Below are positions 35,545 through 46,869 of a stretch of DNA of 64,000 nt, piece after piece. Made by a program: the position numbers and the translations under genes. Source of the DNA: Mytilus edulis (taxonomy: Eukaryota > Mollusca > Bivalvia > Mytilida > Mytilidae); contig NC_092356.1 of the NCBI RefSeq assembly GCF_963676685.1, positions 40,821,601 through 40,885,600 on the forward strand. Reading direction: 5' to 3'. Under the pieces are notes generated by a model. It ran no database searches. It had not been told where the DNA came from and saw only the letters and a program-made list of their open reading frames with translations. The first letter of the stretch is position 1; the number at the start of each line of letters is the position of its first letter.

Positions 35545-36742
35545 GTGTTTACGAAACTTACTCTTTATTCATTAGATATTCATTTTTTTTTATAATGGTG
35601 TCTTTTGAAGGTAATTTCCCATTTCTTACTACTAAGAAAATGCAATCTGCAAACTTACAAATCGGAAAATAAAGGTCACATTCAAGTATTCATATTTCAA
35701 ATTGGCGAATATGTTTCTTCTACAAATTTGTTTCTTTAAAAACGCGAATCGTAAACTAAAGTGTGTACATAATTAACATCAATGTACAAATAACTAGTAT
35801 ATTGTCTGTAAAAATTGAAAAATGAATTTCTGGGGAGGGGAGACGTGCATTTTGGTTGTTGATTTTGTTAATAGACAAATATTTATTTAGAAGAATGAAG
35901 AAGAAGAATTCCTCTAAATAACTATTAGTCTTTTAACAAAATCAAGAACCAAAATGCACGTCTCCCCTCCACAGAAATGTATTTTTAAATTAAGGAGACG
36001 TGCATTTTGGTTGTTGATTTTGTCAATAGACAAATATTTATTTAGAAAAACGAAGAAGAAGAAGAATCCCTCTAAATAACCATTAGTCTATTAACAAAAT
36101 CAAGAACCAAAATGCACGTCTCCCCTCCACAGGAATGTATTTCTAAATTTTGGAGACGTCACGGAATTTTGGTTGTTGATTTTGTTAATAAACAAATATG
36201 TATTTATTAGAACGAAGAAGAAGAAGAATCCCTCTAAATAACCATTAGTCTATTAACAAAATCAAGAACCAAAATTCACGTCTCCCCTCCACAGGAATGT
36301 ATTTCTAAATTTTGGAGACGTCACGGAATTTTGGTTGTTGATTTTGTTAATAAACAAATATGTATTTATTAGAACGAAGAAGAAGAAGAATCCCTCTAAA
36401 TAACTATTAGTCTATTAACAAAATCAAGAACCATAATGCACGTCTCCCCCCTCCCCCCCCCCCCCCAACAGAAATGTATTTTTAAATTTTGACAAAAAGC
36501 ATACCAGTAATTTGCACATCGTGGTTAATTATGTACACACTTTATTTGACGATTCGCGTTCTTCATAAACAAATTTTAAGAAGCAACTTATCCATAAATT
36601 CTTGAATGTGACCTTTATTTTCCGATTTGTTAGTTTTCAGATTGCATTTTTTTCAGTAAAAAATGAGAAATTACCTTCAAGAGAAACCATTATAAAAAGA
36701 ATTTGGATATCTAATGAATCAAGAGTACGTTTTGTGAACACA
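35545..36742. repeat. 1.2-kb foldback made of outer arms and four tandem palindromes
   Basis: The outer arms pair: 35545-35830 ('gtgtttacgaaacttactc', 'gaaggtaatttccc', 'aatcggaaaataaaggtcac', 'gtgtgtacataattaa') with the complement of 36460-36742. The centre holds four units of 155-162 bp starting at about 35839, 35994, 36152 and 36314, each itself an inverted repeat ('ggagacgtgcattttgg' ... 'ccaaaatgcacgtctcc'). Units 3 and 4 share the variant 'gacgtcacggaattttgg'. A C run (36445-36463) interrupts the last unit. No coding frame. Confidence 0.92.
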
Positions 36743-37654
36743 CTCCTTTTAAAGCAGTGAAAAATAACAGGATTGGGGGGAAATATGTGAATTCAATAAA
36801 GAAAAAAATCATACTTAATTCAAAAAAAAGTTGATTCTAACAAAAAGCCGTATTGTTCTTTCGAAACAATATCTTAAACCCTGAAAGACATTCCCAGATC
36901 GTACATTCCTATGTCTCTGCATTCCCTTTTGCAGTAATTTACATACAGTAGTCATTAAGCAAACTTTAGCGAGCATACAACATGACAGTATCCTTCTTCT
37001 CCTCCTGGTGTTGTTCACATTCAGCAGAAAAAAGTAAAAAAAATGAATAATATATAACAGTAAAAAGCATTGTTCGATTAATCGTTCTGGGCTAGAAACA
37101 GTCAAATCTCTCACAAAATTAAGATTTATAGATTTTCTATTAAATAAATTCTTTAATATGATACGCTAGATTTAGAAAAACAGTTTTCATTGAAGGTAAA
37201 TTGTGGTTTGTTTCACATTTCAGTTTTTACACAATATCACACATTCTTAATAGTTAAATTGCAGTATTTTGCATAAGTTCGACTAAACACCATAGACTGT
37301 TATAACTATAAAAAAAAACCAACAAGATAGTTTTACTTAGTATTTACAAAAATGTTTTCTTAGCAAAGAGGAGAGTTTTCTAGTAATCAAAAATATTGAA
37401 ATTGGGGATTAACATTTGTATATATGTTTTCTTCTAAGACTTTTAAAAGTTTCGCGACAAGAAAAAAATTTGATTCCAAACTTAAAGTGAGATGCTACTA
37501 GTTACCAGAACGATTTCAACAGTTAGGAACATATATATTAGATATACTGTTCCCAGCATCAATGTAACATTGAGAATAGCCATTTAAATTATAAAAAAAA
37601 AACATGTATAAGATAATAGAAAAAAATAAACAAATACAATGTATGAATAAAAAA
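36743..37654. other. No gene supported
   Basis: A 99-codon minus frame (36815-37114) contains no recognised motif. Otherwise A+T-rich. Confidence 0.4.
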
Positions 37655-38215
37655 ATAACAACAAAACCTTTTGATCTGGCACCTTTGATTACTTAACTGT
37701 TTGTTGATTTTTAACAAAACTGTGTTGATCGGTCTACTAAATTAAAAAGTACAATTTCTAAACATTTAAAAATGTTGTTATAAATGAGAAAAAAAAAATC
37801 TATTGATTTTTTTTGTAAACAGAGCATTATGGTTAAATAGAAAATGAGTTTGAAAGACGTGTGTACAGATACTTTTTCAATTGAATGGTGACCAGATAGA
37901 AGCAAGGTCATAAAAGTAACAAAAATAATAAAATAATAAAAACAATACATAAAAAACAACAAAACCTCCTGATCTGGCACCTTTTGTGATTGTATACAAA
38001 AGTGTGTGGGCATTTTCACTTCTTAATTAAATGTTTTTATTTCTAAGATTCAAAATGCAGTTGTAACAATGAAGAACAAAAATTAACTTAAAATCTATTG
38101 ATATCTAGTTTGAGTGTAATGGTAAAATAACAAATGATTTTGAAAGAAGTATGTGCAAAAACATTTTTAAATTGATGGTGACCAGATGGGAGCAAGGTAA
38201 AAAATTAAGTGCTAA
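37655..38215 (+). repeat. Tandem duplication of about 296 bp
   Basis: 'caacaaaaccttttgatctg' plus 'gcacctttgatt' at 37660 recurs at 37957, and 'atggtgaccagatagaagca' at 37886 recurs as 'atggtgaccagatgggagca' at 38176. The 102-codon minus frame at 37711 lies within it and is not credible. Confidence 0.75.
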
Positions 38216-39110
38216 TTTCAGTTCTCACTCTTTCCCCTTCCACTTAAAATTTACACAAAACAAACAAAAACAACAATAAACTTTGTTGAAGCTAATTTAA
38301 ATTGTGATCACTCAACTGAGTTCTGAAATCAACAACTTCATGCAAAATTTAAAAAATCTATGTTTTTGTATTTTTTTATTGTATTTTTAATACATTTTTT
38401 TTTTTTTTTTTACATTTTTTCATTTTTTTTTTTCTATTTCTTTTTTATTTATTTATTTCTTTTTTTGCAATTTTCTATATGCTTAAGTTCAATCAGAACC
38501 CTTTCAGTCCATATACTCGAATCAAAACTCCTTGGCTAGCACAAGCAGTTGCTATTGGGATTAGCATGTGTAATTATGGCAAGCACAAGCATGTATAAAT
38601 CATGAATTATCAAATTTTGATATTAACTGAGAAGTAGTTATATCCAGAGCATATGGTGTTTGAAAGCACAAATATTTAAGGGCCCAATTGTATGTTTAAC
38701 ATTAATATTAGTCAGTCCCTTTCTTTTATCATCTTTTAGACTTACTTTTAAATTTTTACATTGTCTTTTGATTTCTATTATTAAGGTAAAAATCAATTAA
38801 CAGTATCATAAATGGCACAAAAGCATACATGTTATAGCACAAACAAGTAGTAGCATAAATACGTATAACACAAACAAGTAAAAGCACAAACAATTAGTAA
38901 CACAAACAAGTAATAGCACAAACAAATAAAAGCACGAAAGGTAAAAACAAGTTCGGTTACATTTAAATCACACACATATAATTACAATCCGATGGTATTC
39001 TTATAACTCAAATTATGCACTTGCTTGATATTGATATTATATTACTTTTTGGAACCATAAGTATTATTGCAACAACGTATTATAGCAGTATTCATTTATT
39101 TACTATTTTT
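38216..39110. other. Low-complexity stretch 3' of the orphan gene
   Basis: 38350-38465 is nearly pure T/A. 38820-38945 repeats 'agcacaaacaagtaatagca' variants in an irregular 15-20 bp minisatellite. It probably includes the 3' UTR of the gene at 39115-40726. Confidence 0.5.
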
Positions 39111-39114
39111 CCAT

Positions 39115-40726
39115 CTAATAAGGCCTCTTCCTTTGGAGTGGAGGAAGTGTCTTTCTGTCCCCACCTTTCTGTTGTGACTGTCCGCGAATGTTCCTCTCAG
39201 ATCCACATCGTTGAGTCACAGAAGGTGGAGTTGGCATGTAGTTTAATACTTCAGGTCCCAAACCAAGCTGTGTATTGGGATGTGGAAATATATCCATTTG
39301 CTCCAGTTTAACAGTAGTTTTACGCTTATAATAGAATGGGCCATCTTCTTTTGGTACTGTTGGCATATGTGGGTGATCTTCACGTTGTACGGTTGGTGGC
39401 TGTGGCATAAAAGCATGTCTCACCCCACGTGGGCCAGGTGGTGGGCGTGGCATATGCATGCGCTCTTCATTACGTGACATAGATGGTGGGCGTGGCATAT
39501 ATGCATGTTCTTGTCCTTCTCCACATGACATAGGTGGTGGACGTGGTACCAGAGCCCCTTTAATGTGTGGTTCTGGTGATGAAGAAAGATGAGTTCCCTC
39601 TCCATGTGGCATAGTTGGTGGTCCAGCGTATAATGGACTAGTTCTACGTGATGGTGGCATAGTTGGTGGTCCAGCGTGTAAAGGACTAGCTCTTCGTGAT
39701 GGTGGCATAGGTATGTTCAATGGGCTGTCATTTCGGTTATATGATATAACACTGAGTTCAGATGGTGATAATATTCTCTCAGTTGATACATGGTCCTAAA
39801 AAAAGCAATTTGTTTATTCGGTTTAGTTATACTTGTCATTTCCATTGGATTCGGGGGAGAAACTTCATTTTTTGCAAACCATGAAATTTTAAATCGGATT
39901 TAAAATTAACCAACCAACTAATGATTAGAATATGTTAAATAAAAAAAAAATATTGAATTAAATTGTCTAGTATTTCACGTACCTCTCTGTGCATTCTAGT
40001 GCAAGGTCTGTTATCTAAATCATCCTCAAGCTTAACTATTTCCTTTGGAACTACTTTTATTTGGAGCTGGTGCCTAGCAGCAATTTTAATTTTATCTTCA
40101 ACATCAGGAAAGTGGAAACCAGGCTTCATCTGGTATATATCCAAGTAGGAGGTGCCATCAGTTATAGGCTTAGGCTCTGGTGCATATGGGTTTACACCTC
40201 TCACTAAAACAATAAAGATGTACAGTTTAGAAAAACATAATACATAGACTGGTTAACATATTTTGAACACGGTAAGGTATTTACAGCCTAATATACAGTA
40301 TCTATTTGGTTTGAATTCGTAAACACCAGCACTTCCTTACATGCTAGTTTTTTGTTGTTCCATGATTCATAGTTGTCTCATTAACAACCATACCAAGTTT
40401 CCTCTTTAAAACTGCTTCTTCAACAGATTTACCTCCTCCCAGTGCTCTTTAAAAAGACTTTGGTCCGTTCCTTTATTAATGTACTTACTTTTAGTATTAC
40501 CAGTATTGGCATCTGGTAATTTTGGCAAGAAATTGTTGAGGTTTACATCAATGAGGTTAGCTGGCTTTCCATTTTTGTTACGTGGCATCACTCTGTTTAC
40601 AGGATATTCCACTTTCTGTCCACCGAGTCCATTTCTAATAGCTCCACGGTTAAGAAGACGGCGTTGTGGCTTTTTATCTGTCTTCTGTACATTGACATAC
40701 ACCGGCGGCTTGTTAGGCTTGGTCAT
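39115..40726 (-). CDS. Unrecognised proline-rich protein, three exons
   Basis: Exons 40726-40489, 40203-39983 and 39795-39115 are joined by GT-AG introns (A|gtaagt, GAG|gtacgt; acceptors tgttttag, tttttttag) with phases 1 and 0, giving 379 residues. Exon 1 is basic (PQRRLLNRGAIRNGLGGQKV). Exon 2 carries YLDIYQMKPGFHFPDVEDKI and VPKEIVKLEDDLDNRP. Exon 3 is proline-rich, with a 16-residue tandem pair (MPPSRRASPLHAGPPT and MPPSRRTSPLYAGPPT, 48-bp repeat at 39610-39715) followed by looser MPRPPPM/MPQPPT repeats, and ends LQRKRPY. No signal peptide or membrane segment. I know no homologue. The ATG directly follows an acceptor-like 'tttctgtag', so an upstream exon is likely. The phase-consistent splicing and codon pattern argue for a real gene. 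Confidence 0.8.
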
Positions 40727-40800
40727 CTACAGAAATAAAGAACACAGTTATATCTTGAGTTGATGGACCGTTACAGAATATTTGTTGCACAGATGACAAC

Positions 40801-41253
40801 GCATAGAATGAAATTCAAAACAGTGTGGCTGTGGCCATTGATTGACACATTAAATTCATCCATTGACTGGGACAATTTACGTGAACGTTTGTCTGTAACG
40901 ACCACTGTTCACGACGTACCTACGATAGACATTTAAACTGTGGGGTCACCAAAGGTTTCTTAACGCCTTTAATTATAAAATAATTCGAAAAATTAATCAG
41001 GAATAACCTTTATGTTTTGATTTATATAATTGTTATAAATCAAAACATCGTGTTATTTCTGATTAATTTTTCGAATTACTTTATTAAGGTGTTGAGAACC
41101 TTTGGTGACCCCATAGTTTAAGTGTCTTTAAAAAGTACATAGTGAGCAGTGATCTTTACATACAAACGTTCACCTAAATTGTCACAGTCAATGGATGAAT
41201 TTAATGTGTCAATCAATGGCCACAGCCACACTGTTTTGAATTTCATTCTATGC
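40801..41253. mobile_element. Foldback element, arms about 220 bp
   Basis: Left arm from 'gcatagaatgaaattcaaaa' and right arm ending 'tttcattctatgc' pair almost throughout, including 'gtggccattgattgacacat', 'tggggtcaccaaaggtt' and 'aattcgaaaaattaatcag'. The centre is near 41027 ('ttatataattgttataa'). No coding capacity; probably a MITE or foldback transposon. Confidence 0.93.
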
Positions 41254-41349
41254 TCTGTGACATACTGAATTAGACTCATCACCCTGGTTTGTATGGTGCA
41301 GGACCTGCTTACATTTTTTGGACCACCTGAGGTCACCCCTGGTACGTAG

Positions 41350-41605
41350 TTGATGGGGTTCGTGTTGCGAAGATGTGTTTTGAATACTGTGGTTATAAAA
41401 AAGAAGATGTGGTATGATTGCCAATGAGACAACTATCCACAAAAGACCAAAATGACACAGACATTAACAACTATAGGTCACCGTACGGACTTCAACAATG
41501 AGCAAAGCTTGTCTGTTAATCCTTTTTTTTAAATGCCCTTGTCAGTTTATTATCGACAAATGAGTTTGAATGTTCCTTTGGTATCTATCGTCTCTCTTTT
41601 GTAAT
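41350..41605 (-). repeat. R2 family, copy e, split by an R3 insertion
   Basis: The minus-orientation R2 start ('gatggggttcgtgttgc', 41353) and end ('gtcagtttattatcgac', 'gtatctatcgtctctctt', 41545-41602) are separated by the R3 copy. Confidence 0.75.
41395..41512 (+). repeat. R3 family, copy g (best copy)
   Basis: 'aagaagatgtggtatgattg', 'ccaatgagacaactatcc', 'accaaaatgacacagacatt', 'aacaactataggtcaccgta' and 'caacaatgagcaaagc' are all present in order. Confidence 0.9.
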
Positions 41606-41654
41606 GTATTTTTTGGCCTCAGTGAATATCAGTTTTTCAAAAGTCAATAAAACC

Positions 41655-41835
41655 ACACATTTACCTCATCAAAAGACAGTAATTGTATAATACATATTTT
41701 AGAGAAATACTTGATGAGATATCTTGTAACCTTGTATAGTTCATAAGATATCTAATACTAGTATATTTTTAATATGCAGTATATTTTAGAGAAATACTTG
41801 ATGAAATATCTTGTTAAGATATCTTTAATCTTAAT
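41655..41835 (+). repeat. Local direct duplication of about 100 bp
   Basis: 'ttttagagaaatacttgatg' plus 'agatatcttgt' at about 41697 recurs at 41787. Confidence 0.7.
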
Positions 41836-42344
41836 TAGTTAGTAAAATATCGGTATATTATTAACTTTATAAGATGTATTTTACGAATTTCCGGATATTA
41901 AAAGGCGCGTGTACGGACTTTCCTGCACTGAGATGTGGATCTGATATTTGTGATAATAATGCACTGTGTTCGGCTCTTTGCGCAGATCTTCTAAATGACA
42001 ACAAGGCGCTTGTACGGCCTTCTACGTATATCTTATAAATGACAATTGAATAACAAGAGATATACCACAGTTATATATACTGATTTGGTTTTGTACTACT
42101 TTTCTTTCCTTCTTTATATATCCAAGGATAAATATATTTTAATTTGAGATTTTAGTTTTTTTTTTAGACAAGTACACATTTGTTCAGAAACTATAACGTT
42201 CAAACTACCTTAGGCATGCTTTGATATTAAAAATGATGATCAGAATGCTTTTACCTGTTAGCGTCTTTTTCACTATTGTTTCCCTATTCAAAATTTTCGT
42301 CTTAGTGTATAAAGAATGAAGCTTGAAATAGACGTACTAAGTAC
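41836..42344. other. No gene supported
   Basis: A pair of similar pieces ('aaggcgcgtgtacggacttt' at 41901 and 'aaggcgcttgtacggccttc' at 42003) suggests a decayed 100-bp duplication. If the upstream exon is real, this is intron. Confidence 0.4.
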
Positions 42345-42494
42345 CTTTATTTTGTTAACGTGAAGCGTCTTAATTTCTGTTTCATATACATACATTTTAA
42401 TCGACATTTTTAAAGAAGTTTCAATTTTTTTACGTTCCTCAACATATAAATGGTTTTGAAACAAATCATCTTTGAATATTTGGTAATTTCTCAT
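42345..42494 (-). CDS. Possible upstream coding exon of the proline-rich gene
   Basis: An open segment from ATG (42494) reads MRNYQIFKDDLFQNHLYVEE and on through charged, helix-like sequence to a donor AAG|gtactt after exactly 50 codons (phase 0), which fits the phase-0 acceptor before 40726. Joined, the protein would have 429 residues. The evidence is only frame and composition; it could be chance in A+T-rich DNA. Confidence 0.25.
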
Positions 42495-43784
42495 AATGTA
42501 CCGTACTGGAACATCGAAAAAATGCGCTTCACTATTGTTGATGACGCGACGTTAAATAACAATCAATCTATCTATTGTCGACGTCACAGTAGAATCTGAG
42601 TGTGGGTCGCCGTGAAATATTCTATGTAAATCGGATATTTTGATATGAATCTTTTTTTTTGCAATTTTTAATTCATAGTTTTCTATATTCCATGTATACT
42701 CTTTAAAAATAACTCATATTTGTTTTTAAAAACCCATCATAAGATAGGCTGATGTGACACGATGCCGCTGAAACTGAAGACTACAATGAAATAGTAGTAA
42801 AACAGATGTTTCTGATTCCTTTATAAAATGTTCAGGTGTCAGTATTTGAATGCAACATAAAATCATTTCTATTGGTACATACGTTCATATTCCATTAACA
42901 ATAAAAAAAAAAAAAAAAGGTTAAAACTTTATCGTTACTTGAACTGATTTGTACAGTGAAGTTCCTGCCGAGAGTTGGAATTTAATATTTTGCAGACTTT
43001 AACACCGAAAAATAAACCAAAATATGACAAAGATGTAAAAACTTACATTTCTAGAGCTCTTGGCTGTAGGAAATACCAATATCTTCCGACAAATGTTTTG
43101 ATTTTCTCAGCTGCTATCCGCAACTTGGAGGGCTACGGAATGCTGTGGCGTTACCAAGGTTCCAACAATGGAATGCCGTCAAGGTATGATTGGACACAGC
43201 ACAGCCGCTATGGACTGAAGGGGTGTTACCAACGACACAGCAATGGGATGCCATCCGGATGAGACTGTAGCGCATGCACATGCAGTTCTGAAACATATCA
43301 TCTAAAACTGTTACATTATAAAAAAAATACGAACAAAGAATATACAAATATCGCATCTCATAATAAAAATATGTCCTTAAAATGTAGAAAGTTAAACTTA
43401 TAATACAGATGTTATTAATATTTTCACTTCAACTTCTTTTTTTTTATACTACCAGAGATCGGTAACTTTTCTATATTTGGTCATGCTCCCATAAAAAATA
43501 TCCGAGATATCCCTTTATTTGTTAAACTACTTATTCGTGTACTGCCTTTTATCTTGATTCAACATATTTTCACATTTGTTTTAAATAATCGAAGAAAAAT
43601 ATTTTTTTTCAAAAATGCATAGTTTATGGACAATCAATTGAAAGATAAATATAAAGAATGACAGAAATAACACAATATACTGGACAACAGACCACTCCAA
43701 CCAGCAAATTCCGCGGATCTGAAAAAGTAACTGACAAACAAAAACAAAGACAAACAAAACAACACAAATATGTTTAAAGTCTTT
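42495..43784. other. No gene supported; small G+C-richer patch
   Basis: 42510-42620 is locally rich in CpG ('gatgacgcgacgttaaataa', 'gtcgacgtcac') and could be promoter or the tail of an element. 43130-43262 carries a degenerate duplication ('gcgttaccaaggttccaaca' / 'gtgttaccaacgacacagca', each followed by 'atgg(a/g)atgcc(g/a)tc') within a 95-codon plus frame of unknown meaning. An A run lies at 42903-42918. Confidence 0.35.
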
Positions 43785-44010
43785 AAAATTGAGAATGGAA
43801 ATGGGGAATGTGTCAAAGAGACAACAACCCGACCATAGAAAAAACAACAGCAGAAGGTCACCAACAGGTCTTCAATGTAGCGAGAAATTCCCGCACCCGG
43901 GGGCGTCCCTCAGCTGGCCCCTAAACAAATATATACTAGTTCAGTGATAATGAACGACGGCATACTAATTTCCAAATTGTACACAAAAAACTAAAATTAA
44001 AATAATTGCA
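43785..44010 (+). repeat. R4 family, copy in plus orientation
   Basis: 'gagaatggaaatggggaatg', 'tcaaagagacaacaacccga', 'aggtcttcaatgtagcgag' and 'ctgataatgaacg'-like sequence. The reverse complement of the same stretch is at 46640-46868. Confidence 0.9.
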
Positions 44011-45150
44011 CGGTTGGTCTTTATAGGGACTTTGTAACGACTTTGACTGACTTTGCGGTCCTCGACCGGTCTGTCGGACTTTGCGATGATAGGGTTTAAA
44101 ATTATCTTAACTGGCTATTAACAATGCAACGGTCTTTAAAGGTCTAGCCAGTTGGTCCGAGACCACCATTGTCGTCCCTTGATTTTCGTTGTTCACAAAT
44201 ATAGTCCCTAGTGTTGACAGTGGGTTACTTGCCATTAATTTTTATACCCCTTCCAAATTTATTTCCATGTTCACTGCCTCAAATTGCAAGAAGGGGGTTG
44301 AAATTACACTGTAAAAAAATTTGGGTCCAGAATTTTAAAGGAAAGTAGTGATTTGGTCCAGCTGAAAAAGGTTGAAAATGAGCACTTCGGAAGCTGTCAA
44401 AAGATTTCAAGACGCCCTAAACATAAAATTGGCCATATTTTGAGTTAGAGGCGATGAAGTTTTCTATAAATTTGATATAATTTGTCCCAAAAGTAGTACA
44501 ACACACTGTAAAAGTTTCTTTGAGAAAGCGCAGGTGGGATTTTTTTTATTTTCATTTATGTTCTAAAAGAAATGCACTACGAATTAATTGTGTTCTCGGA
44601 CCAGTTGTCGTAAGGGATGATGATGATAAAATTGTCAACTGGCTTTGTTTTGGCTTTGTCGCCATATGATACAACAAATGGAAGTGTGTACCAACGTTGC
44701 CTAATATGATAGCCCTTGCACGGTCGGTCAAACGAAACTTGGATGTGAATTATTCGTGTTTATAAATTAAATAATAAGTTTTTTTTTTAAAATGGTATTC
44801 AAAATTAAATAGCATTGCAAAATTATCGCAAATATCACATAAATAATGCAACTCGATGTCAGTCTTGCTTGATATATAAATATTCAAGAGTATGAATTAA
44901 ATGCAGAGGGATTTTATTGTCAACATGGTCAATCAAATTAATAAGAAGCCTGAAATTATTCTTGGTACAGGCATTTTCAAATGTAGAAAATGTTTTATAG
45001 CGCTATAACCCTCTCCATACCTATAACATTTGAAAAGGGAATGATTTTAAATTGCAGTTATCCTCCTTTGCCCATATGTTACATGTACTGTCCTGTCATA
45101 TGAAAACTTATTATTTGGATTAAAATAAACCTAGACCATCGTTTGTTGTA
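44011..45150. other. No gene recognised; probable decayed repeats
   Basis: Stretches such as 'gactgactttgcggtcctcg' (44050) and 'aggttgaaaatgagcacttc' (44369) look like further mussel repeats. I found no reading frame worth naming. Confidence 0.35.
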
Positions 45151-45539
45151 TTAGATGAGGGGGGGGGGGGGGGGGGGGCAAGGGGTTTAGCTGTTATGCT
45201 GTTATGGGGCATTTTAATTCTTTGTTATCTGTTATTCTGAAAATATATTTGCTGTTAGCTGTCATTGTCTTATTCTTTGTTAGCTGTTATTGGGCTTTTA
45301 GTTTTTTTTTTGTTATCTGTTATTGTGATTATGTATTTGCTGTTAACTGTTATCGAAAATTGAAATGTTAGCATTTTTTGACAGCCACGAACGAACATGT
45401 TAAATTAGAACTATTCTTAATATGACAAAAAGGAAAACATATGGCCAGGAATATCTGACAAGGATCTCAATTAAAGACTAAGTCCTTACAACCAGTTAAC
45501 CTTTTATATTATATGGTACATAGACTCAGCTCTTTTCAT

Positions 45540-46060
45540 AGCAGAACCAAATACATTGTACAATGAAAGTTCCCACCATGTACTGGGTTCAGAAGCTGCA
45601 CATAACTCTTTACAAACAAAGATTTATTTCGTCTTCAAGCCATCGTTCCACTACTAAACTATGTACTCTACTTATTAGTAGACTTGGTACAATCAAAAAC
45701 CTGATAACAAATTGTTCAAGTAAGGCCTTTGAAAATAGTGGAATAAATTACTTTTGGAGTGTCAAAATTGGTTCGAGGTACTTGATAAATTGCATGCTTA
45801 TAATTGGGGCTTTTGATTTTTCTACCCTATATACAACTTTGCCCCATAGTCTTATTCAGAAAAAAATCACACACCTCATTAAATGGGCATTTAAAAAAGT
45901 CAGAATGGAAATATATATATTCAAACTCTTTTAGGTCATTTTTTAGTAGCAACAAACACAAGATCTATGTCAATTGGACCTACTTTGATACCGTAACTGC
46001 CCTTGAATTTTTACTAGATATCTTTTTTGTCTCTTTGACATATTCCTCAATTTATTACTC
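45540..46060 (+). pseudogene. Penelope-like reverse transcriptase fragment
   Basis: Plus-strand frames 45563-45934 and, after a frameshift, 45804-46118 contain the upstream signatures of this retroelement class: MYWVQKLH(I)TLYKQRFISSS, CSSKAFENSGINYFWSVKIG, FDFSTLYTTLPHSLIQKKI and FLLDIFFVSL (usual form FLLDNIFIRFG). The catalytic palm with YxDD is absent, and there is a frame break near 45905-45930. It is a dead 5' piece of the RT region. The assignment rests on family knowledge of the YWxPKxHK and FDFSTLYTTLPH motifs. Confidence 0.8.
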
Positions 46061-46134
46061 ACTATTTAAATTACAAGCATGTGTGAGTTTCTATAACTGT
46101 ACAGAAAAAAAATGCTGAAAAAAAGTGTGCTTTA

Positions 46135-46335
46135 ACAAATAAACAGCTACGCCATGAGCGCATGATACGCCCGTCACCTTTTTGAAATATTCAATAACTT
46201 CTCAATGTCATATCAGATATTTATAAAAATCAGTCTATATATATCATGTATATAATCAATACACCAAAGTTTCATGAGAACTGCTGAAAACATTTTTGAG
46301 TTATTGTCCGAAAACTGGAAAATACCATCTGTTTT
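46135..46335 (+). repeat. R6 family, copy b, left part
   Basis: 'acgccatgagcgcatgatac', 'caataacttctcaatgtc' and 'atatcagatatttataaaa' match the copy at 19820; a related continuation appears at 46870-47235, after the R4 insertion. Confidence 0.65.
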
Positions 46336-46414
46336 AATGAATCAACAACCCCTTAACTGAATAACATAAAAATCGGGAAAAAAATAAAAATCGAACATGT
46401 CAGTTAACTGCTAG

Positions 46415-46868
46415 TAGTCTGTTGTTATTTATGTATTATTGTCATTTTGTTTATTTTCTTTGGTTGCATCTTCTGACATCAGACTCGGACTTCTCTTGAA
46501 CTTAATTTTAATGTGCGTATTGTTAGGCGTTTACTTTTCTACATTGGTTAGAGGTATAGGGGGAGGGTTGAGATCTCACAAACATGTTTAACCCCGCCGC
46601 ATTTTTGCGCCTGTCCCAAGTCAGGAGCCTCTGGCCTTTGTTAGTCTTGTATTATTTTAATTTTAGTTTCTTGTGTACAATTTGGAAATTAGTATGGCGT
46701 TCATTATCACTGGACTAGTATAAATTTGTTTAGGGGCCAGCTGAAGGACGCCTCCGGGTGCGGGAATTTTTCGCTACATTGAAGACCTGTTGGTGACCCT
46801 CTGCTGTTGTTTTTTATTTGGTCGGGTTGTTGTCTCTTTGGCACATTCCCCACTTCCATTCTCAATTT
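46415..46868 (-). repeat. R4 family, long copy in minus orientation
   Basis: 'gacatcagactcggacttct', 'agatctcacaaacatgttta', 'ctgtcccaagtcaggagcct', 'agtatggcgttcattatcac' and 'cgggttgttgtctctttggc'. It separates two parts of an R6 copy, so it inserted into it. Confidence 0.85.
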
Positions 46869-46869
46869 T

